Below, in pieces: positions 12,975 to 24,495 of a stretch of 64,000 nt of DNA. The position numbers and the translations under genes are program-made. Numbering within the stretch: the first letter of the stretch is position 1; every line of letters begins with the position of its first letter. The notes under the pieces were generated by a model. That model had not been told where the DNA came from. It worked only from the letters and a program-made list of their open reading frames with translations, and ran no database searches. The stretch comes from Typhlomys cinereus (lineage: Eukaryota > Chordata > Mammalia > Rodentia > Platacanthomyidae): assembly GCA_023101885.1 (NCBI GenBank), contig JALPQD010000408.1, positions 983,019-1,047,018 of the forward strand. The letters are read 5' to 3'.

Positions 12975-13092
12975 AGGACATAATTTCTAATGAGACCTCA
13001 GAGTACATGTGAAATTTACACACGCAGACAATACATGTCAACTAGAACGCACACTGTGGAATCCTTACTGATTTAGTGATGAAGAAGTTGGC
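12975..13092. repeat. 118-base tandem duplication, first unit
   Basis: Begins AGGACATAATTTCTAATGAG. Identical to the next unit except for one C/T difference at a CpG and three extra bases near its end. Confidence 0.95.
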
Positions 13093-13207
13093 AGGACATA
13101 ATTTCTAATGAGACCTCAGAGTACATGTGAAATTTACACACGCAGACAATACATGTCAACTAGAATGCACACTGTGGAATCCTTACTGATTTAGTGAAGA
13201 AGTTGGC
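13093..13207. repeat. 118-base tandem duplication, second unit (115 bases)
   Basis: Starts head-to-tail with no gap after the first unit. It lacks three bases in TTAGTGATGAAGAAG. Confidence 0.95.
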
Positions 13208-13243
13208 AGGAATCTTACACATTAGCTAACTCTATCTCTAATA

Positions 13244-13391
13244 GTTTAGATTGTATGTGTGGGTGTACATGCATGCTGTCAGAAGACAACATTCGGCAGC
13301 TGTTCTCTCCACAATGTGGGCCCAGGATCAAGCTCAGCAGGCTTGAGCAGTAAGTGCCTTGCCCGATCCACTAAGCTATCTTGCCAGCCCC
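13244..13391 (-). repeat. B2/B3-like SINE, antisense
   Basis: Reverse of a B3-type element: the tail lies on the left (GTGTGGGTGTACATGCATGC) and the head on the right (CTAAGCTATCTTGCCAGCCC). Confidence 0.75.
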
Positions 13392-13393
13392 AC

Positions 13394-13602
13394 TTTATTT
13401 TTTTGAGACTGGATTTTATGTAGCTCAGGCTGGCCTTGAACTTGCTAAGGATAACCTCATGATTTCTGATCTTCCTGCTTGTACCACCCCAGTGCCGGGG
13501 CTATAAGCACATGACATTCCAACCATTTTATGCAGTGCTGGAGTTCAAACCCAAAGCTTCATGCTTTTTAGGTAAATATTCTATCTACTGAGCTACATTC
13601 CA
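13394..13602 (-). repeat. B1-like and ID-like antisense SINE remnants
   Basis: TTTTTTTGAGACTGGATTTT and CTCAGGCTGGCCTTGAAC are antisense B1. The right part (GGAGTTCAAACCCAAAGC, CTGAGCTACATTCC) is tRNA/ID-like. A young SINE interrupts it at 13614. Confidence 0.72.
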
Positions 13603-13613
13603 GTTCCTAATTT

Positions 13614-13922
13614 AAAATTTTTTTTATTATTATTTATTCAATTGTGCGTGTGTGCGTATGTATGTGCCCGCGCGCGCGCGTGTGTGTGTCTGTGTGTGTG
13701 TGTGTGTGTCTGTGTGTGTGTAGAACCACGGACGAATTCGCGAACCACCATGGACGCCTCCACCTCCTTCTGCCCCGGGATTCGCAGGCTCCGCCCTACC
13801 AGGACCAGAAGCGCAGGCCGCCCCCGCTTCCGCCTGGCATCTATACGTGGGGTCTAGGATCCGAACTCAGGACCTTCCACCTGCAAGGCAGAGGCGTAAC
13901 CCCTGAGCCACCTCTCCAGCCC
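13614..13922 (-). repeat. tRNA-headed SINE, group Y1 (young)
   Basis: CpG-rich copy lacking the CTTGTTTACTCTG segment. It carries a CG/GT-rich tract at 13645-13722. The TSD GTTCCTAATTT is at 13603-13613 and 13923-13933. It is inserted in an older antisense B1-like repeat. Confidence 0.94.
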
Positions 13923-14106
13923 GTTCCTAATTTTTTTATTAATACTTGTAGCAAAAAAAAATTTAGGACATAAAATATATACATATAACAATTTTGTAAA
14001 TTATTTTCTTATGTTACTGAATGTGGATATTATAAAACTGTAACAAATGAAAAAAACTATTAAGACACAAAAAAAGAAAATGTGCATTATTCTAAAAAAT
14101 TTATTT

Positions 14107-14338
14107 GTTGAAATTGGGGACTGGGAAGATAGTTTAGTAAAATGCTTGCCAGGTAAGTATGAGGGTTAAGTTCAGATCCCCAACATTGATGTAAAAAGGT
14201 CGTTTATGGTGACGCATAACTCAATGCTGTGGAGGTAGAGAAAGGAGGACCATTTGAGGCTTACAGGCCAGTTGGTCTAGCTGAATCAATGCACTCCAGA
14301 TTCAGTGAAAGACCCTGTCTCAAAAAATAAAGTAGAAG
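14107..14338 (+). repeat. B4-like SINE
   Basis: An ID-type head (GGGGACTGGGAAGATAGTTT) leads into B4 sequence with CCAGTTGGTCTAGCTGAATC and GAAAGACCCTGTCTCAAAAA. Confidence 0.85.
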
Positions 14339-14564
14339 GTTAAAGAGATGACTCAGGGGTTGAGACTCTCTCTTATAAGTAGAAGGTCCTGAGTTCGGAT
14401 CCCAGGTCCCACATAAAAATGCCAGGCAGAAATGGCAGCAGCCTGCTTCTGGCTCTGTTGGGCAGAGCCTGGCAAATCCCAGAGCGAAGCAAGGAGGTAG
14501 AAGCAATCCAGGATGATTCCCAAAGTCACCCTTGGTCCTCCACAGGGACACATAGTGCCCTCCG

Positions 14565-14615
<51 letters not shown>
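14339..14615 (+). repeat. tRNA-headed SINE, group O, nested behind a B4-like SINE
   Basis: The body follows directly on a B4-like element at 14107-14338. It ends in (CA)24-type repeats at 14567-14615. Confidence 0.9.
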
Positions 14616-14616
<1 letters not shown>

Positions 14617-14960
14617 GTGCACCCCTTACTCCCCCCCCAAAATCTACCTTACTGTTTGATCTAAAATATAGTTAGTTGTCTGTTTTCAGGTTTTAAATGC
14701 TTAGTTTTCAAAAGTATCGCAAATCCAGAAACAGAAATATATAATTAACAGAAAGAATATAACAGAAAATATAACTAAAAGTACGAAACCAATAAAGGTT
14801 ACCCGGTCAGTTATTTTCATGAAACGACTAGCTCCAGGCTTGGTGGTTAACAAGAGCTTACAGGCTACATTTCCAAGATTCTCTTGCTAGCTGATTTCCA
14901 GCAGCCATTCTGCTGGAGAGAATGGAAGCAAGAGGAAGGGGGAAGGGAGTAGTGTTTTAT

Positions 14961-15040
14961 CTCTCTCTCTCTCTCTTTCTACCTACCTACCTACCTACCT
15001 ACCTACCTACCTACCTACCTACCTACCTACCTACCTACCT
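14961..15040. repeat. (CT)n then (ACCT)15 microsatellite
   Basis: A CT run at 14961-14976 passes into a perfect tetranucleotide array at 14981-15040. It is not attached to any SINE I can see. Confidence 0.97.
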
Positions 15041-15526
15041 TCTTCCCTTTAGAATCAGCACAAGCTTTTAACTATTGCTGCAGCTTTCTCATCTTGGTAG
15101 CCAATGTCCTTCCCTTGCACTAAGACAGTCCTTCCATTTTGTGTTAATTCTCTAAGTTAAATGTGTTTTTGCTTTAAATATCTAGAGTTGTTTCATTCCT
15201 CAAGATAGACACTGAGTCATCATTAAAGACAGGGGATGATAAGCCAGTCTTAAAATGATATCGATAATTTCCGTTTTGGAAATGCCAACTACCTGTCAGA
15301 TCTGGTTTCTTGATCTTTGTTTCTAATTTGTAGAGCGACTGATAAAGAGATCATTTTAGAAGTGTCAATTTTATGATGAAAGGAATGACAATCTGAGGGT
15401 ATCACCGCTGAGTTTGTGTATTCTATTCTGCTAGATAAACATGTCTGCCCAGCATAAGAACTACAGAAAGGCAAGGACTGGCCCATGTAATGCGAGGTTT
15501 GCTGGGGATGAATGTGATCAAAGCAA

Positions 15527-15607
15527 GGTTAGGGTCGGGGGTACAGTCCAGTGATAGGCTTTCCCTACCTTTGTTTCAACCCTTAATGCTGCAAAATAAA
15601 CAAAAGG
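15527..15607 (+). repeat. ID-like SINE, old
   Basis: GGGGGTACAGTCCAGTGATA resembles the ID tRNA-type head. It has a short body and ends in AAAATAAACAAAAGG. Confidence 0.55.
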
Positions 15608-16820
15608 CAGTAATACAATTTTTATAAGTATATTAAGCAACTCTGTAACTTTTTCTTATTTGTTTGAACTGCAATGATTAAAATGAAACATTAAGTCATA
15701 CATACAGCAATACTATACAAAATCCTTTAAAATTATTCTATTATATTGATTTAAACTTTTATTAAAAGCTTTGATTATACAACCTCTAAATCAGTTCTTT
15801 CTCATAAATAATGAAAGTTTTACATATCAAGGCAGCAAAAAGTACAACGGCAGTTTCTTTGTTGTTACTGTACTGTAACACTGAGCAGGACTTTTCAAAG
15901 GTGTGCAGCCTCCTGCCCCCCCACCCATTCTGACAAGTTCCCACAGAAAACAATCACTTCAGATGCAATGTGACATATTACAGCACAGAAAATAATCATT
16001 AAGTATTCAGTTGCAATTTGCTAGATTATAGACTACCTCTGTTTCTACACAAACAAAATATTAATAAAAGATTATTATATATCTTCAATGATTTATTTAT
16101 ACTATGAAAACCTTAAAATACAGGACTTAAAGTGAAACATCACTTAATGCTAAAAAAATCCTTAAAGCAGATGTTTTAGCTTTATGCCTTAATATGAAGT
16201 TCAAAATACAATATATTTATAATTTATTTAGTAGTGAAAATATAAAAGCATTCTAAAGATGACATGTAGAATCTCATTTGCATATTCTCAAGGTTGTGTC
16301 AAGGACACTAAGAAAATGCCCTGGGCCTGAGCACAAAGGGTGTTTGTAGTGGGAATAAGACAAAGTATTAGTGTTAAAGAAAGGTGGACTCAGTACATAG
16401 TACTCCCAACTGGGGATCTAAAACAGGCAGAAGCAGAGAGGTGGCAATTCCCTGAGAACAGGTTCCTGGGGTTGCTCTCTCTCGCACAAAGCAGCTTTGC
16501 TATTGAACAAAAGACATCAGAGAATTGGCTAGTTACTAATATTCTTCACTATTCATCCCCTTCCAACCTAATGGGTGAATTTTACTATGTACTATAACAT
16601 TTCAACAGCCTGAAAGAATTTTGTAAAGAAGAAACGGGTAAAATCACTTTAGATCCTACTATCGAAAACTAATGATTTGAAATATTTAACCTATCTCCAA
16701 TTTTTGGGCAATAATTTTCAACCTTAAATAACAGAGAGAACACAGCCATTACCACAGATGCATATTGGACATTTGTGTTACTATGATAACTTTTAGATAT
16801 AAGATTGCCAAGTCATCTTT
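15608..16820. other. Intron sequence, low in young repeats
   Basis: No SINE of any age recognised in 1.2 kb, which is unusual here. A C-run (15917-15923) lies in otherwise AT-rich sequence. It could hold conserved non-coding sequence, but this cannot be told without a comparison. Confidence 0.5.
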
Positions 16821-16825
16821 TTAAT

Positions 16826-17050
16826 GTTTTGGTACACGTTGTGTGAGTGTGGGGGTGGGGGTGGGGGGAACGGGTGACTTCAAAAGTCATCTTGGATTGC
16901 TCTGCCTCCTTTTTTGCTTAGTCCTGGGATTTCCCAGGCTCGACTTTCTACTACCATTTCTGCCTGGTGTTTTCACATGGGATCTGGGATAGGAACTTGA
17001 GTCTTTCTGCTTGAGAGGCACAGTTAACACCTGAGTCATCTCTCCAGCTC
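16826..17050 (-). repeat. tRNA-headed SINE, group O, diverged
   Basis: Antisense, with a G-rich run (GGGGGTGGGGGTGGGGGG) in place of the usual tail junction and a degraded head ending at about 17050. Confidence 0.82.
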
Positions 17051-17061
17051 CCGGGCATTTA

Positions 17062-17248
17062 AAAAAATTCATTCATTCATTCATTCATTCATTGTGTGTC
17101 AGAGGGCACTGTATGCTCCTGTGGAGGACCAAGGGTGACTTTGGGAATCATCCTGGATTGCATCTACCTCCTTCTTGCTCTGTTCTGGGATTTCCCAGGC
17201 TCTCCTCTGGGCAAGACAGTCTTAATCTCTGAGCTATCTCTCCAACCC
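17062..17248 (-). repeat. tRNA-headed SINE, group O, internal deletion
   Basis: Antisense copy with an (ATTC)n tail at 17068-17092. Most of the segment between body and head is deleted, so the reading passes from CCCAGGCTC to GGCAAGACAG. Confidence 0.86.
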
Positions 17249-17934
17249 TCCCAGGAATTTTTAAATGATTACGACAAAAAGCCAAAATTCCCTCCAGAAA
17301 ATCTGTATTTCTATCTCTATAATCCATGGGGAAGTGTTACCTGTCTCATCCTTATTGTGACAAAAAATACAAGAGCAGAAACCACATAAAAGTTTGGTCC
17401 ATAAAAAGAAAAAGCAGCCAGTTGTACAGGAAATCAACCATGAAGAAAGGCAAAGACAACTGAGCCATGTGCAGTGTGCACTTCAAACGATAACAGACTG
17501 TATGTGATGGCACAATAGTATCGCCTATTGATGTACTTTCAGAATCCATTCCATTCTGACAACACATGATAGCTTCTCCATATAAAAGCAGAAAAGACAA
17601 TGGAAAAGAACAAAGAAATTGACTTTTACCTATTTATTTCAATCAACAGGCAACAGAAAAATGCCTCCATTGGACCATTTAGCTTCCTGGTCCTATTCTT
17701 TAGTTTGTTTTTCCCTTAAAAAATAACCAGAGACTATGCTGCCAAACCTGGCCTGCTTCCTTTAACCTAATCAGAGTAACAACTTTAAAAAAAAACAAAA
17801 CAAAACACGTCTCTAGGAGGATCAGGTGCATTTCAGCTCATAGTTACCTTCTTTGATTTTAGTCTCATTGAAAATATTTAACTTTAGGTCCATCTGAAAG
17901 GGGTATTAATTTGTTTTTTCTTTAACTTAGATCA

Positions 17935-18200
17935 GTGCTGGAGAGAGTGCTCAGAGGTTAAGACCCTGCCTCCGAAGCAGAAGGTCCTAAGTTTGTTCCC
18001 AGGTCCCATGTAAAAACACAAGGAAGAAATGGCGGTGGCCTGCACTTCTGGCCCTAGTGGACAGAGGCTGGGAAATCCCAAAGTGAAGCAAAAAGGAGAT
18101 AGAAGCAATTCAGGATGATTCCCAAAGTCACCCTTAGTCCTCCATAGGAACACAATGCCCTCTGATGCACATACATACACACACAAATAAAACTTAAAAA
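17935..18200 (+). repeat. tRNA-headed SINE, group O
   Basis: Sense copy, about full length, with tail AAATAAAACTTAAAAAG. Confidence 0.89.
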
Positions 18201-18416
18201 GATTTTGAATCCGATACCAAAAATACAACTTTAAACTTAGGTCAAAGGAAAATTAATCAGCAGCAAAGGACAAGATTCTCTCTACTGCTACTTGACATCA
18301 TTTACTTTCAGGAACTTGTATTTCTCCATGCATTTCAGGTCTTTCAAACCCCAAATTCCTTAGCTCCTTTAGTATTCCTAATGTTCTGTGGCAATACAGT
18401 GATTAAGAATTTTGTT

Positions 18417-18688
18417 AGGGGTTAAACCACTGCCTCACAACAGAAGGTCCTGAATTCAGATCCCAGATCCCACATAAAAACACCAGAAAATGGCTTTGGC
18501 CTGTACTTTCTGTACTAGAAGATAGAGCCTGGGAAACTCCATTATAAAGCAAATAGAAGGTAGAAGCAATCCAGAGTGATTCCTGAAGTCACCCTTGGGC
18601 CTTCACAGGAACACACAGACACAAATGCAAAAACAAAACAAAACAAAACAAAACGAAATAAACCACGGTCCCCCCCCAAAAAAAACAC
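18417..18688 (+). repeat. tRNA-headed SINE, group O, head truncated
   Basis: Starts at GGGGTTAAACC within the A box. The tail contains (AAAAC)n at about 18632-18655. The near-identical TSD AAGAATTTTGTT / AAGAATTTGGTT is at 18405-18416 and 18689-18700. Confidence 0.86.
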
Positions 18689-19464
18689 AAGAATTTGGTT
18701 CCTAAATCCAACTGCCTGGGCTGAATACTAGCCAGTTTCTGGTTGTAAAAGCTTGTACAATGTAAGTAATGGGGGTAATTTCTTCAAAAGTAAGAATAAG
18801 AATGACAAGCCATTCTTTACAAAGCACTCACAACAGTAACTGGCATATAATATGCTAGTATACATAATACAATTTATACATATATTATGTATTGTATTAT
18901 ACATGCCGTACATATAAAATTTACTTTAATGAAAAGGTTTTAAAAACATCATACGGGCAATCCTCACTTTGTACGATAGTAAGAGAACATAAAAATGCCC
19001 ATAAAGCTGAAGTGAGGCAAAGTGATCTTAATAATCAATTAAGATTACTGTTCCAAAACATGGAAAAATTTTCATTTTTAAAAAACTGATACACTCTAAA
19101 TATATATATTTATGTATATTTAAGATATTTTCCTTGAAATTTTAAAATTGGTATGCAAAGTTATATATATTTAAAGAAAATGAAAACTAGTAAAATTAAT
19201 ATTTATGAAGCCTATTGTGATTAAAAACAGTGAGACCTGAGAGTCTGTCTTCCCTGTAAAAGCTGGTCAGGAGTGGCTCCCTTCACTGCACCGCTCATGA
19301 GACAGAGTAAGCATGTTTTCTATGCATAACACAGTCATACTCCTTCTTAAGCAGGGATCAGGTTCTCAAGCACCTGCACGTAAGGTGCATGAGTGCCAGA
19401 GTCCTTTCAGAACCCAAGAAGCCACGTTTCTGACAAGAACAAGGACACTGAATGAGACACTTAC

Positions 19465-19564
19465 ATTGTACTGATGATTAGCAACAGGCTTGTAATTGGT
19501 CGTTACAACTTTGTCCAGCTGTTGTGACAGCCTTACAGGTTTGGAGGATTCTTCTATTTGCAAC
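19465..19564 (-). CDS. GTF2F2: GTF2F2 internal coding exon, about residues 129-162
   Basis: On the minus strand a strong acceptor (TCTTCTCTTTTTCAG) precedes the exon and a consensus GTAAGT donor follows it at 19459-19464. The first base completes the arginine codon begun in the previous exon. The next 33 codons include LQIEESSKPVRLSQQLDK and end in NHQYN. This is the charged linker of RAP30 between the RAP74-binding domain and the winged helix. The exon ends on a codon boundary. Its 100 bases mean that skipping it alone would break the frame. An open frame runs on into both introns (19366-19563), but the splice sites and known protein set the real limits. Confidence 0.96.
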
Positions 19565-19849
19565 CTGAAAAAGAGAAGACATTATTAATAGACTTGTTTA
19601 GTAGAGTGAAGCCTGTGGATTATTTCTATAATGCTTCTTACTCAATTACTACCAATTAATATATAAGCAACTACAGAATATTATACTAACTTTATAATAT
19701 TCTAAAACACTGAAAATACATACTATAATAAAAATTCAGTCTCAAAAGCTAGATTTACATGCTATTTCATTATATTTTATACTCAGTTCTAATGTTTTTA
19801 TCTAAATCTACTGAAACCAAGAAGTCAATCAGATTTAAATAAAAAAGTT

Positions 19850-20397
19850 TTATTTGAGAGGAGAGGAAAGGGGGAAAGGGGAAAAAATGCACATGATGCA
19901 TGGATAGAGGTCAGAGGACAACTTTCGAAAGTCTGTTCTTTCCTTCTACCATGTGGGCTTCTGGAGATCTAACTCAGGCTGTCACGGTTTGAATGTGAGT
20001 TGTCTCCACAGGCTCAAGTGTTTGAATCTGTAGTGGTCTGGGAAGGTCATGGCCCCTTTAGGTGGTGGAGCCTTGCTAGAGGAAGGCAGTCACAGGAAGT
20101 GGATCCTGAGGTTGATTAGGCCACCCTGCTTCCTGGGGAAGTCAGTTCGGCGGTTTGTAGTTTGCTTTTTCAGTCTTCTTGGTGGATGTGACCTAAAGTC
20201 TCCTCCAGTTTCTGCTGGCTGCTATGCATTTTCCATCACAATATCTTTTTTCCATCACTGTATCTCTCCTTTGGAAGCACAAGCCAAATAATAGTCCCTT
20301 TCTCCTTTTAAGTTGCTAGACTTTGAGTGGTGTCTCACAGCAACAGAGAAAAGTAGCTGGTATACCAGGTTTACCAGCTGAGCTATCTCACCGGCCC
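19850..20397 (-). repeat. B3-like antisense SINE split by a URR1-like DNA transposon
   Basis: The left part (19850-19981) runs from tail to ATCTAACTCAGGCT. The right part (20366-20397) resumes with ACCAGCTGAGCTATCTCACC, the reverse of the head. The sequence between is the DNA element at 19982-20365. Confidence 0.75.
19982..20365 (+). mobile_element. hAT-type non-autonomous DNA transposon remnant (URR1-like)
   Basis: Strings such as GGTTTGAATGTGAGTTGTC, GGTGGAGCCTTGCTAGAGGA and a final CACAGCAACAGAGAAAAGTA match a common rodent dispersed element that I associate with the URR1/hAT-Charlie group. There is no transposase frame. The class comes from memory of similar sequence, not a search. Confidence 0.65.
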
Positions 20398-20436
20398 AGC
20401 TTTAAATTTATAGGAACAATAAAATGAACTGCTTTG

Positions 20437-20935
20437 GAGGGCTGGTGAGATGGCTTGCAGTGGGATGTAAAGAAGGTGCCTGTGCATAAGTTTAACTACC
20501 TGAGTTTGACCCCTGGAACTCATGTTAAAGGTGGATGGAGAGAACTGTTTCTACAAAGTTATCCTTTAAAATTTTTTTTTATTATTATTATTTATTCAAC
20601 TGTGTGCATATGCATGTGTATGTGCGCGCGTGCGTGTGTCTGTGTGTAGAACTACGGACGAATTCGCGAACCACCATGGACGCCTCCACCTCCTTCTGCC
20701 CCGGGATTCACAGGCTCCGCCCTACCAGGGCCAGAAGCGCAGACCGCCTCCGCTTCCGCCTGGCTTCTGTACATGGGATCTGGGATCCGAACTCAGGACC
20801 TTCCGCCTGCAAGGCGGAGGCTTAACCCTTGAGCCACCTCTCCAGCCCTACAAAGTTATCCTTTGACCTCCACACGCCTACTGTAGCATATGCCCATCAT
20901 ATGTGTATAATGATCAAATACACACACATGCTTAA
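20437..20935 (+). repeat. B3-like sense SINE split by a young SINE
   Basis: The head GGGCTGGTGAGATGGCTTGC at the left and the tail TGACCTCCACACGCC...ATACACACACATGC at 20865-20935 belong together. The break is the Y1 copy at 20568-20848. Confidence 0.85.
20568..20848 (-). repeat. tRNA-headed SINE, group Y1 (young), nested in a B3-like SINE
   Basis: CpG-rich copy splitting an older sense B3-like element. A perfect 16-base TSD, TACAAAGTTATCCTTT, is at 20552-20567 and 20849-20864. Confidence 0.95.
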
Positions 20936-21580
20936 TAATGAAGTAGTTTAAGAATATATTGTGTTAAATTATATTGTCTAAAATTAATCAAATGATTAAT
21001 TCAAGTTTTTACTTATCTGGGAAGAGGTTCAAATAAGTAACAAGAATGTATCAGTAGTCACGATTCAGTGACTAGTGTCTATGCAGGGAGAACATTTTTT
21101 TTTTTTTTTTTTTATTACCACAGAAACCACTACTAGACAGCAGTACTCTAGAATACTGCAGAACTTTACCTGAATTAAAATATAGTTCAAAATACTGCTT
21201 TTGGAAAGAGAATCACAGGGACTATTTTTAAAGCCACAAAAGGTATCATTGTACCTTTAGATGTCCCATCAAGAGGATATCAGAATTGAAAATGTAGCAC
21301 TTTTAATTGAAGAATACATATGAAATAAAAGTATTTTTGGAAAAAACCATAAGCTTATATTCATACATTTTCACTGAGAGAAGTACTCGAGGATTCATCT
21401 CAATAAGAAGAAAATAAGCCTAAAAAGAATTATCAGGTGCAATGGGTACAGCAAAGAAATGAGAATTAGGTTAGAAAACTGCCTATTCCATTTTGAAAGC
21501 ATTTTTTAAAGGTAAAACTACATGAAAGATGGGGAAAAAAGCAGAATTAATACATTTTAAGAATTTTGTTGCTTTTTAAA

Positions 21581-21851
21581 ATATTTTATTTATTTATTTT
21601 ATATGTGTATGTATCAGAGGGCACTGTATGTCCCTGTGGAGGACTAAGGGTGACTTCAGGAATCATCCTGGATTACTTCTACCTCCTTCTTGCTTTGCTC
21701 TGGGATTTCCCAGGCTCCACCCATCAGGGCCAGAAGTGTAGGCCGCTACCTGTTTCTGCCTGGCATTTTTATGTGTGACCTGGGATCCAAACTCAGGACC
21801 TTCTGCTTGTGAGATAGTCTCAACCCCCTGAGCCATCTCTCCAGCCCAGAT
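21581..21851 (-). repeat. tRNA-headed SINE, group O
   Basis: A perfect 17-base TSD, TTTTGTTGCTTTTTAAA, is at 21564-21580 and 21852-21868. The tail carries (TTTA)n and no long GT tract. Confidence 0.93.
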
Positions 21852-21869
21852 TTTTGTTGCTTTTTAAAT

Positions 21870-23177
21870 TTCCTGCAAGAAGCATATGACTTATAATTAG
21901 AAAAGGAAGTATAGTCTTGATCTAGGCATTAAACAATTGTTATCTGCTTATCAGCAGTCCTGAGAACAAGACAGGTTGTATAAAGCCAAGTGACAAGTGA
22001 AGGCCTACAGAGATGATGGAAGGTACACCCCAGGTGAGCTTGAGAGTAAACTGTAGTAAAGATACCAAGCTCTTCAGTGTCACAGATGACGAGGTGGACA
22101 CACTTTCTCTCTGCTGACAGACTCTGGGAAGAGAAGTGATAAAGGACAGAAGAATGTTTAAAGTGTTAGGAGAACTAGGCTTAAGACTCCTTGGCAAAAC
22201 AAAAGCAAACCTACAAAGTCCCAATCAGTTTCTGAACACACTCCTATGTATTCTTACTGTAGCTCTTTACCGAAAACAATCAATTCTCAAGGATTGGCCT
22301 CTCCAAATGACAGTCTTGTTATATGACACCAGATTATCTTTCCGGCTTCAATCATCTTAATCCATGACCAGATTTGCAAAGAGAAACAGGCCCTAGCTGC
22401 TTCTTTCCACTTCTCAGGGTGAAAGTTCTCAGGGTTTCAGTTGGTTAGGAAAGTATTTCTTATGAATGGCAGGCAGCTCGATCTTTTCAAACGCATACAC
22501 CTGGCTGTATTGTAGTCTCTGCATCCTGACTCCAGTTTGTAAGGAATACTTTCCTTTGAATTCTAAAAGTCAATTCTATCATCCAGACTGTGTCATGCCA
22601 CATTTATTCTCAAAGCATTGAATCTTTTAAGTACAGGAACATACTGTTTTCTTTTAAGTAAAGAGCTCACATAAAAAAAGTTTAACCTTTCTATTACACA
22701 TTCAAAAAGTCAATTACCTAGCTTTTGTTTAATTAAAAGAGGACATTTTATGATTTGAAATTCAAAAGGTTAGTCTATGGAATGAAAATATAACACACTG
22801 TTAAAGAACTAAATCTTAAAATACTTTCATTAACCTTGAATAGTTTAAAATAATTTAGCAGGGTTTTCTATTTAACACTAAATAATTCATTTAACATTAT
22901 CTCATGAAGTGTTGGAACAACTTGCAACTCCATTTCAATACTGAACAATGTACTAAATTGAACACTGCTGACTTTGACATGTTTTCAAAGTCAAAATAAG
23001 GATTATCTGGGTTTTTTAAAAATAACATAATTTGGAAACACTTGGTTCATAAAGCAGAGCATAAACTATACAGAGAAGTGTTAGGCTGGGAGAGGGGTGG
23101 AAGACACATGACTAAAGGCCTGGTGCCTTGACCATTTTAAGGACTAGGAATTGGCCTTTTCAAAACAGTTTTCAAAT
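21870..23177. other. Intron sequence without recognised repeats
   Basis: About 1.3 kb with no clear retroposon. Two overlapping open frames at 21940-22360 show no known motif. Confidence 0.5.
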
Positions 23178-23187
23178 TGGCAACCAG

Positions 23188-23321
23188 GGGCCAGTGAGAT
23201 AGCTCATCGAATAAGGCGCCTGCTTGCAAACCAGAAGACTTGAGATCGATTCCTGAAAGTCCACATAGTGCATATGTACTTCTCTCTCTCTCAAATAAAT
23301 AAATTTTTAAAAGAAAAAAAA
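23188..23321 (+). repeat. Short tRNA-derived SINE (ID/B2-type head, no long body)
   Basis: The head GGCCAGTGAGATAGCTCATC leads to a short element ending in (TC)n and AAATAAATAAATTTTT. The TSD TGGCAACCAG is at 23178-23187 and 23322-23331. It lacks the body of the dominant SINE. Confidence 0.85.
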
Positions 23322-23388
23322 TGGCAACCAGAAAAACCTTTATTTTATGAATTACTTTAAAAAATATTTGGTATAAATCCCTAATATC

Positions 23389-23641
23389 GGGCTAGAGAAA
23401 TGGCTCAAGGGTTAAGACTCTGCCTCACAAGCAGAAGGCCCTGAGTTCAGATCCCAAGTCCCATGTAAAAAGACCCTGTGGAAATGGTGGCGGCTTGCAC
23501 TTACGGTACTAGTGGGCAGAAATCCTAGGAAATCCCAGAGTGAAGCAAGAAGGAGGTAGAAGCAATCCAGGATGATTCCCAACGTCACCCTTGGTCCTTC
23601 ACAAGGACACACAGTGCCCTCCAATACACACACACACACAC
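23389..23641 (+). repeat. tRNA-headed SINE, group O
   Basis: Full-length sense copy. The TSD TCCCTAATATC / TCCCTAGTATC is at 23378-23388 and 23642-23652. Confidence 0.92.
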
Positions 23642-23815
23642 TCCCTAGTATCACTATAGGACAAATGCATATTCTTAGATTAGGAGAAACTATGTTTTTT
23701 TTATATTTCATCTAATAACAAAGACAGTGCTCAGAAACATACATTTTTAAAACAATTGCTAAGGCAGTCAGTCAGTCATGAGTCATATTGATGCAGGACA
23801 GGAAACAACCGTCTC

Positions 23816-24340
23816 AATATTGTAAGGTTCTTGTGCCCGGTGTTGACTGAAACCAGAACATGTGTAGAGGATTAGGGTAGAGTTTATTAGAGGAGAGAAA
23901 GGCTGGAACTCATGGAGCTAGAAACGGACTCATGGTACCTGAGTGCCATGAAGGGCAGGTGCCCTGGAGAACTCATGAGAAGTGGACAGCTGGAAAAGAA
24001 CTCATGGCACCTTGAGTACCGTGAGGGGCTAAGGCGCCAGAACTCATGGAGCTTAGGCATGGAATCCATGAGGAGCAAGGAACTGGCTTTTTCTCATTGG
24101 TTAACTCCCATTGGGGTCCAGCCCAGTTGGTCTTGGGCCCAGGTAGGGCTCGAGATCAAGTTGTTTGTTGGATATGGAGGGCTCATCTCCATAATCCTTT
24201 CATAGGGAAGAGAAGATTGGAGTCAATTCATAGGCAGGGGTGTTCCTTCAGGGAGATTCCAGCAGTGGGGGGGATGACCTTCAGGAATTCCAAAGACTTT
24301 GAAAGACCTGTCCCAGCATGGCTGCTCTAATCCTGCCTTA
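23816..24340 (-). mobile_element. Solo LTR of an endogenous retrovirus family, antisense
   Basis: The reversed 3' part contains TTTCTCTCCTCTAATAAACT, a poly(A) signal in a pyrimidine-rich R-like region. The body (23905-24075) has degenerate subrepeats around the motif AACTCATGGAG. Related pieces lie at 34440-34607 and 43785-43948. No viral genes are present. Confidence 0.62.
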
Positions 24341-24495
24341 ATATTAGGTATGTGTTATAGCATGAGACTCTTCTGCTGTTTAACCTTGTAAGTACACTAA
24401 TTAAAAAAAAACATTTCTTTTAAAATCCACAATTTCAAATTCTAGGTGAAAGAGAATTATATTCTTAGAAATTTGAGAATTTGAAAATCATTCTT

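Noticed and set aside
20049..20291. 80-codon open frame with a hydrophobic stretch
   Set aside because: It lies inside the hAT-like DNA transposon remnant; no homology to a transposase.
23912..24330. Overlapping frames of 97 and 94 codons
   Set aside because: They fall in the solo LTR, antisense to its R-like region, and are not viral protein frames.
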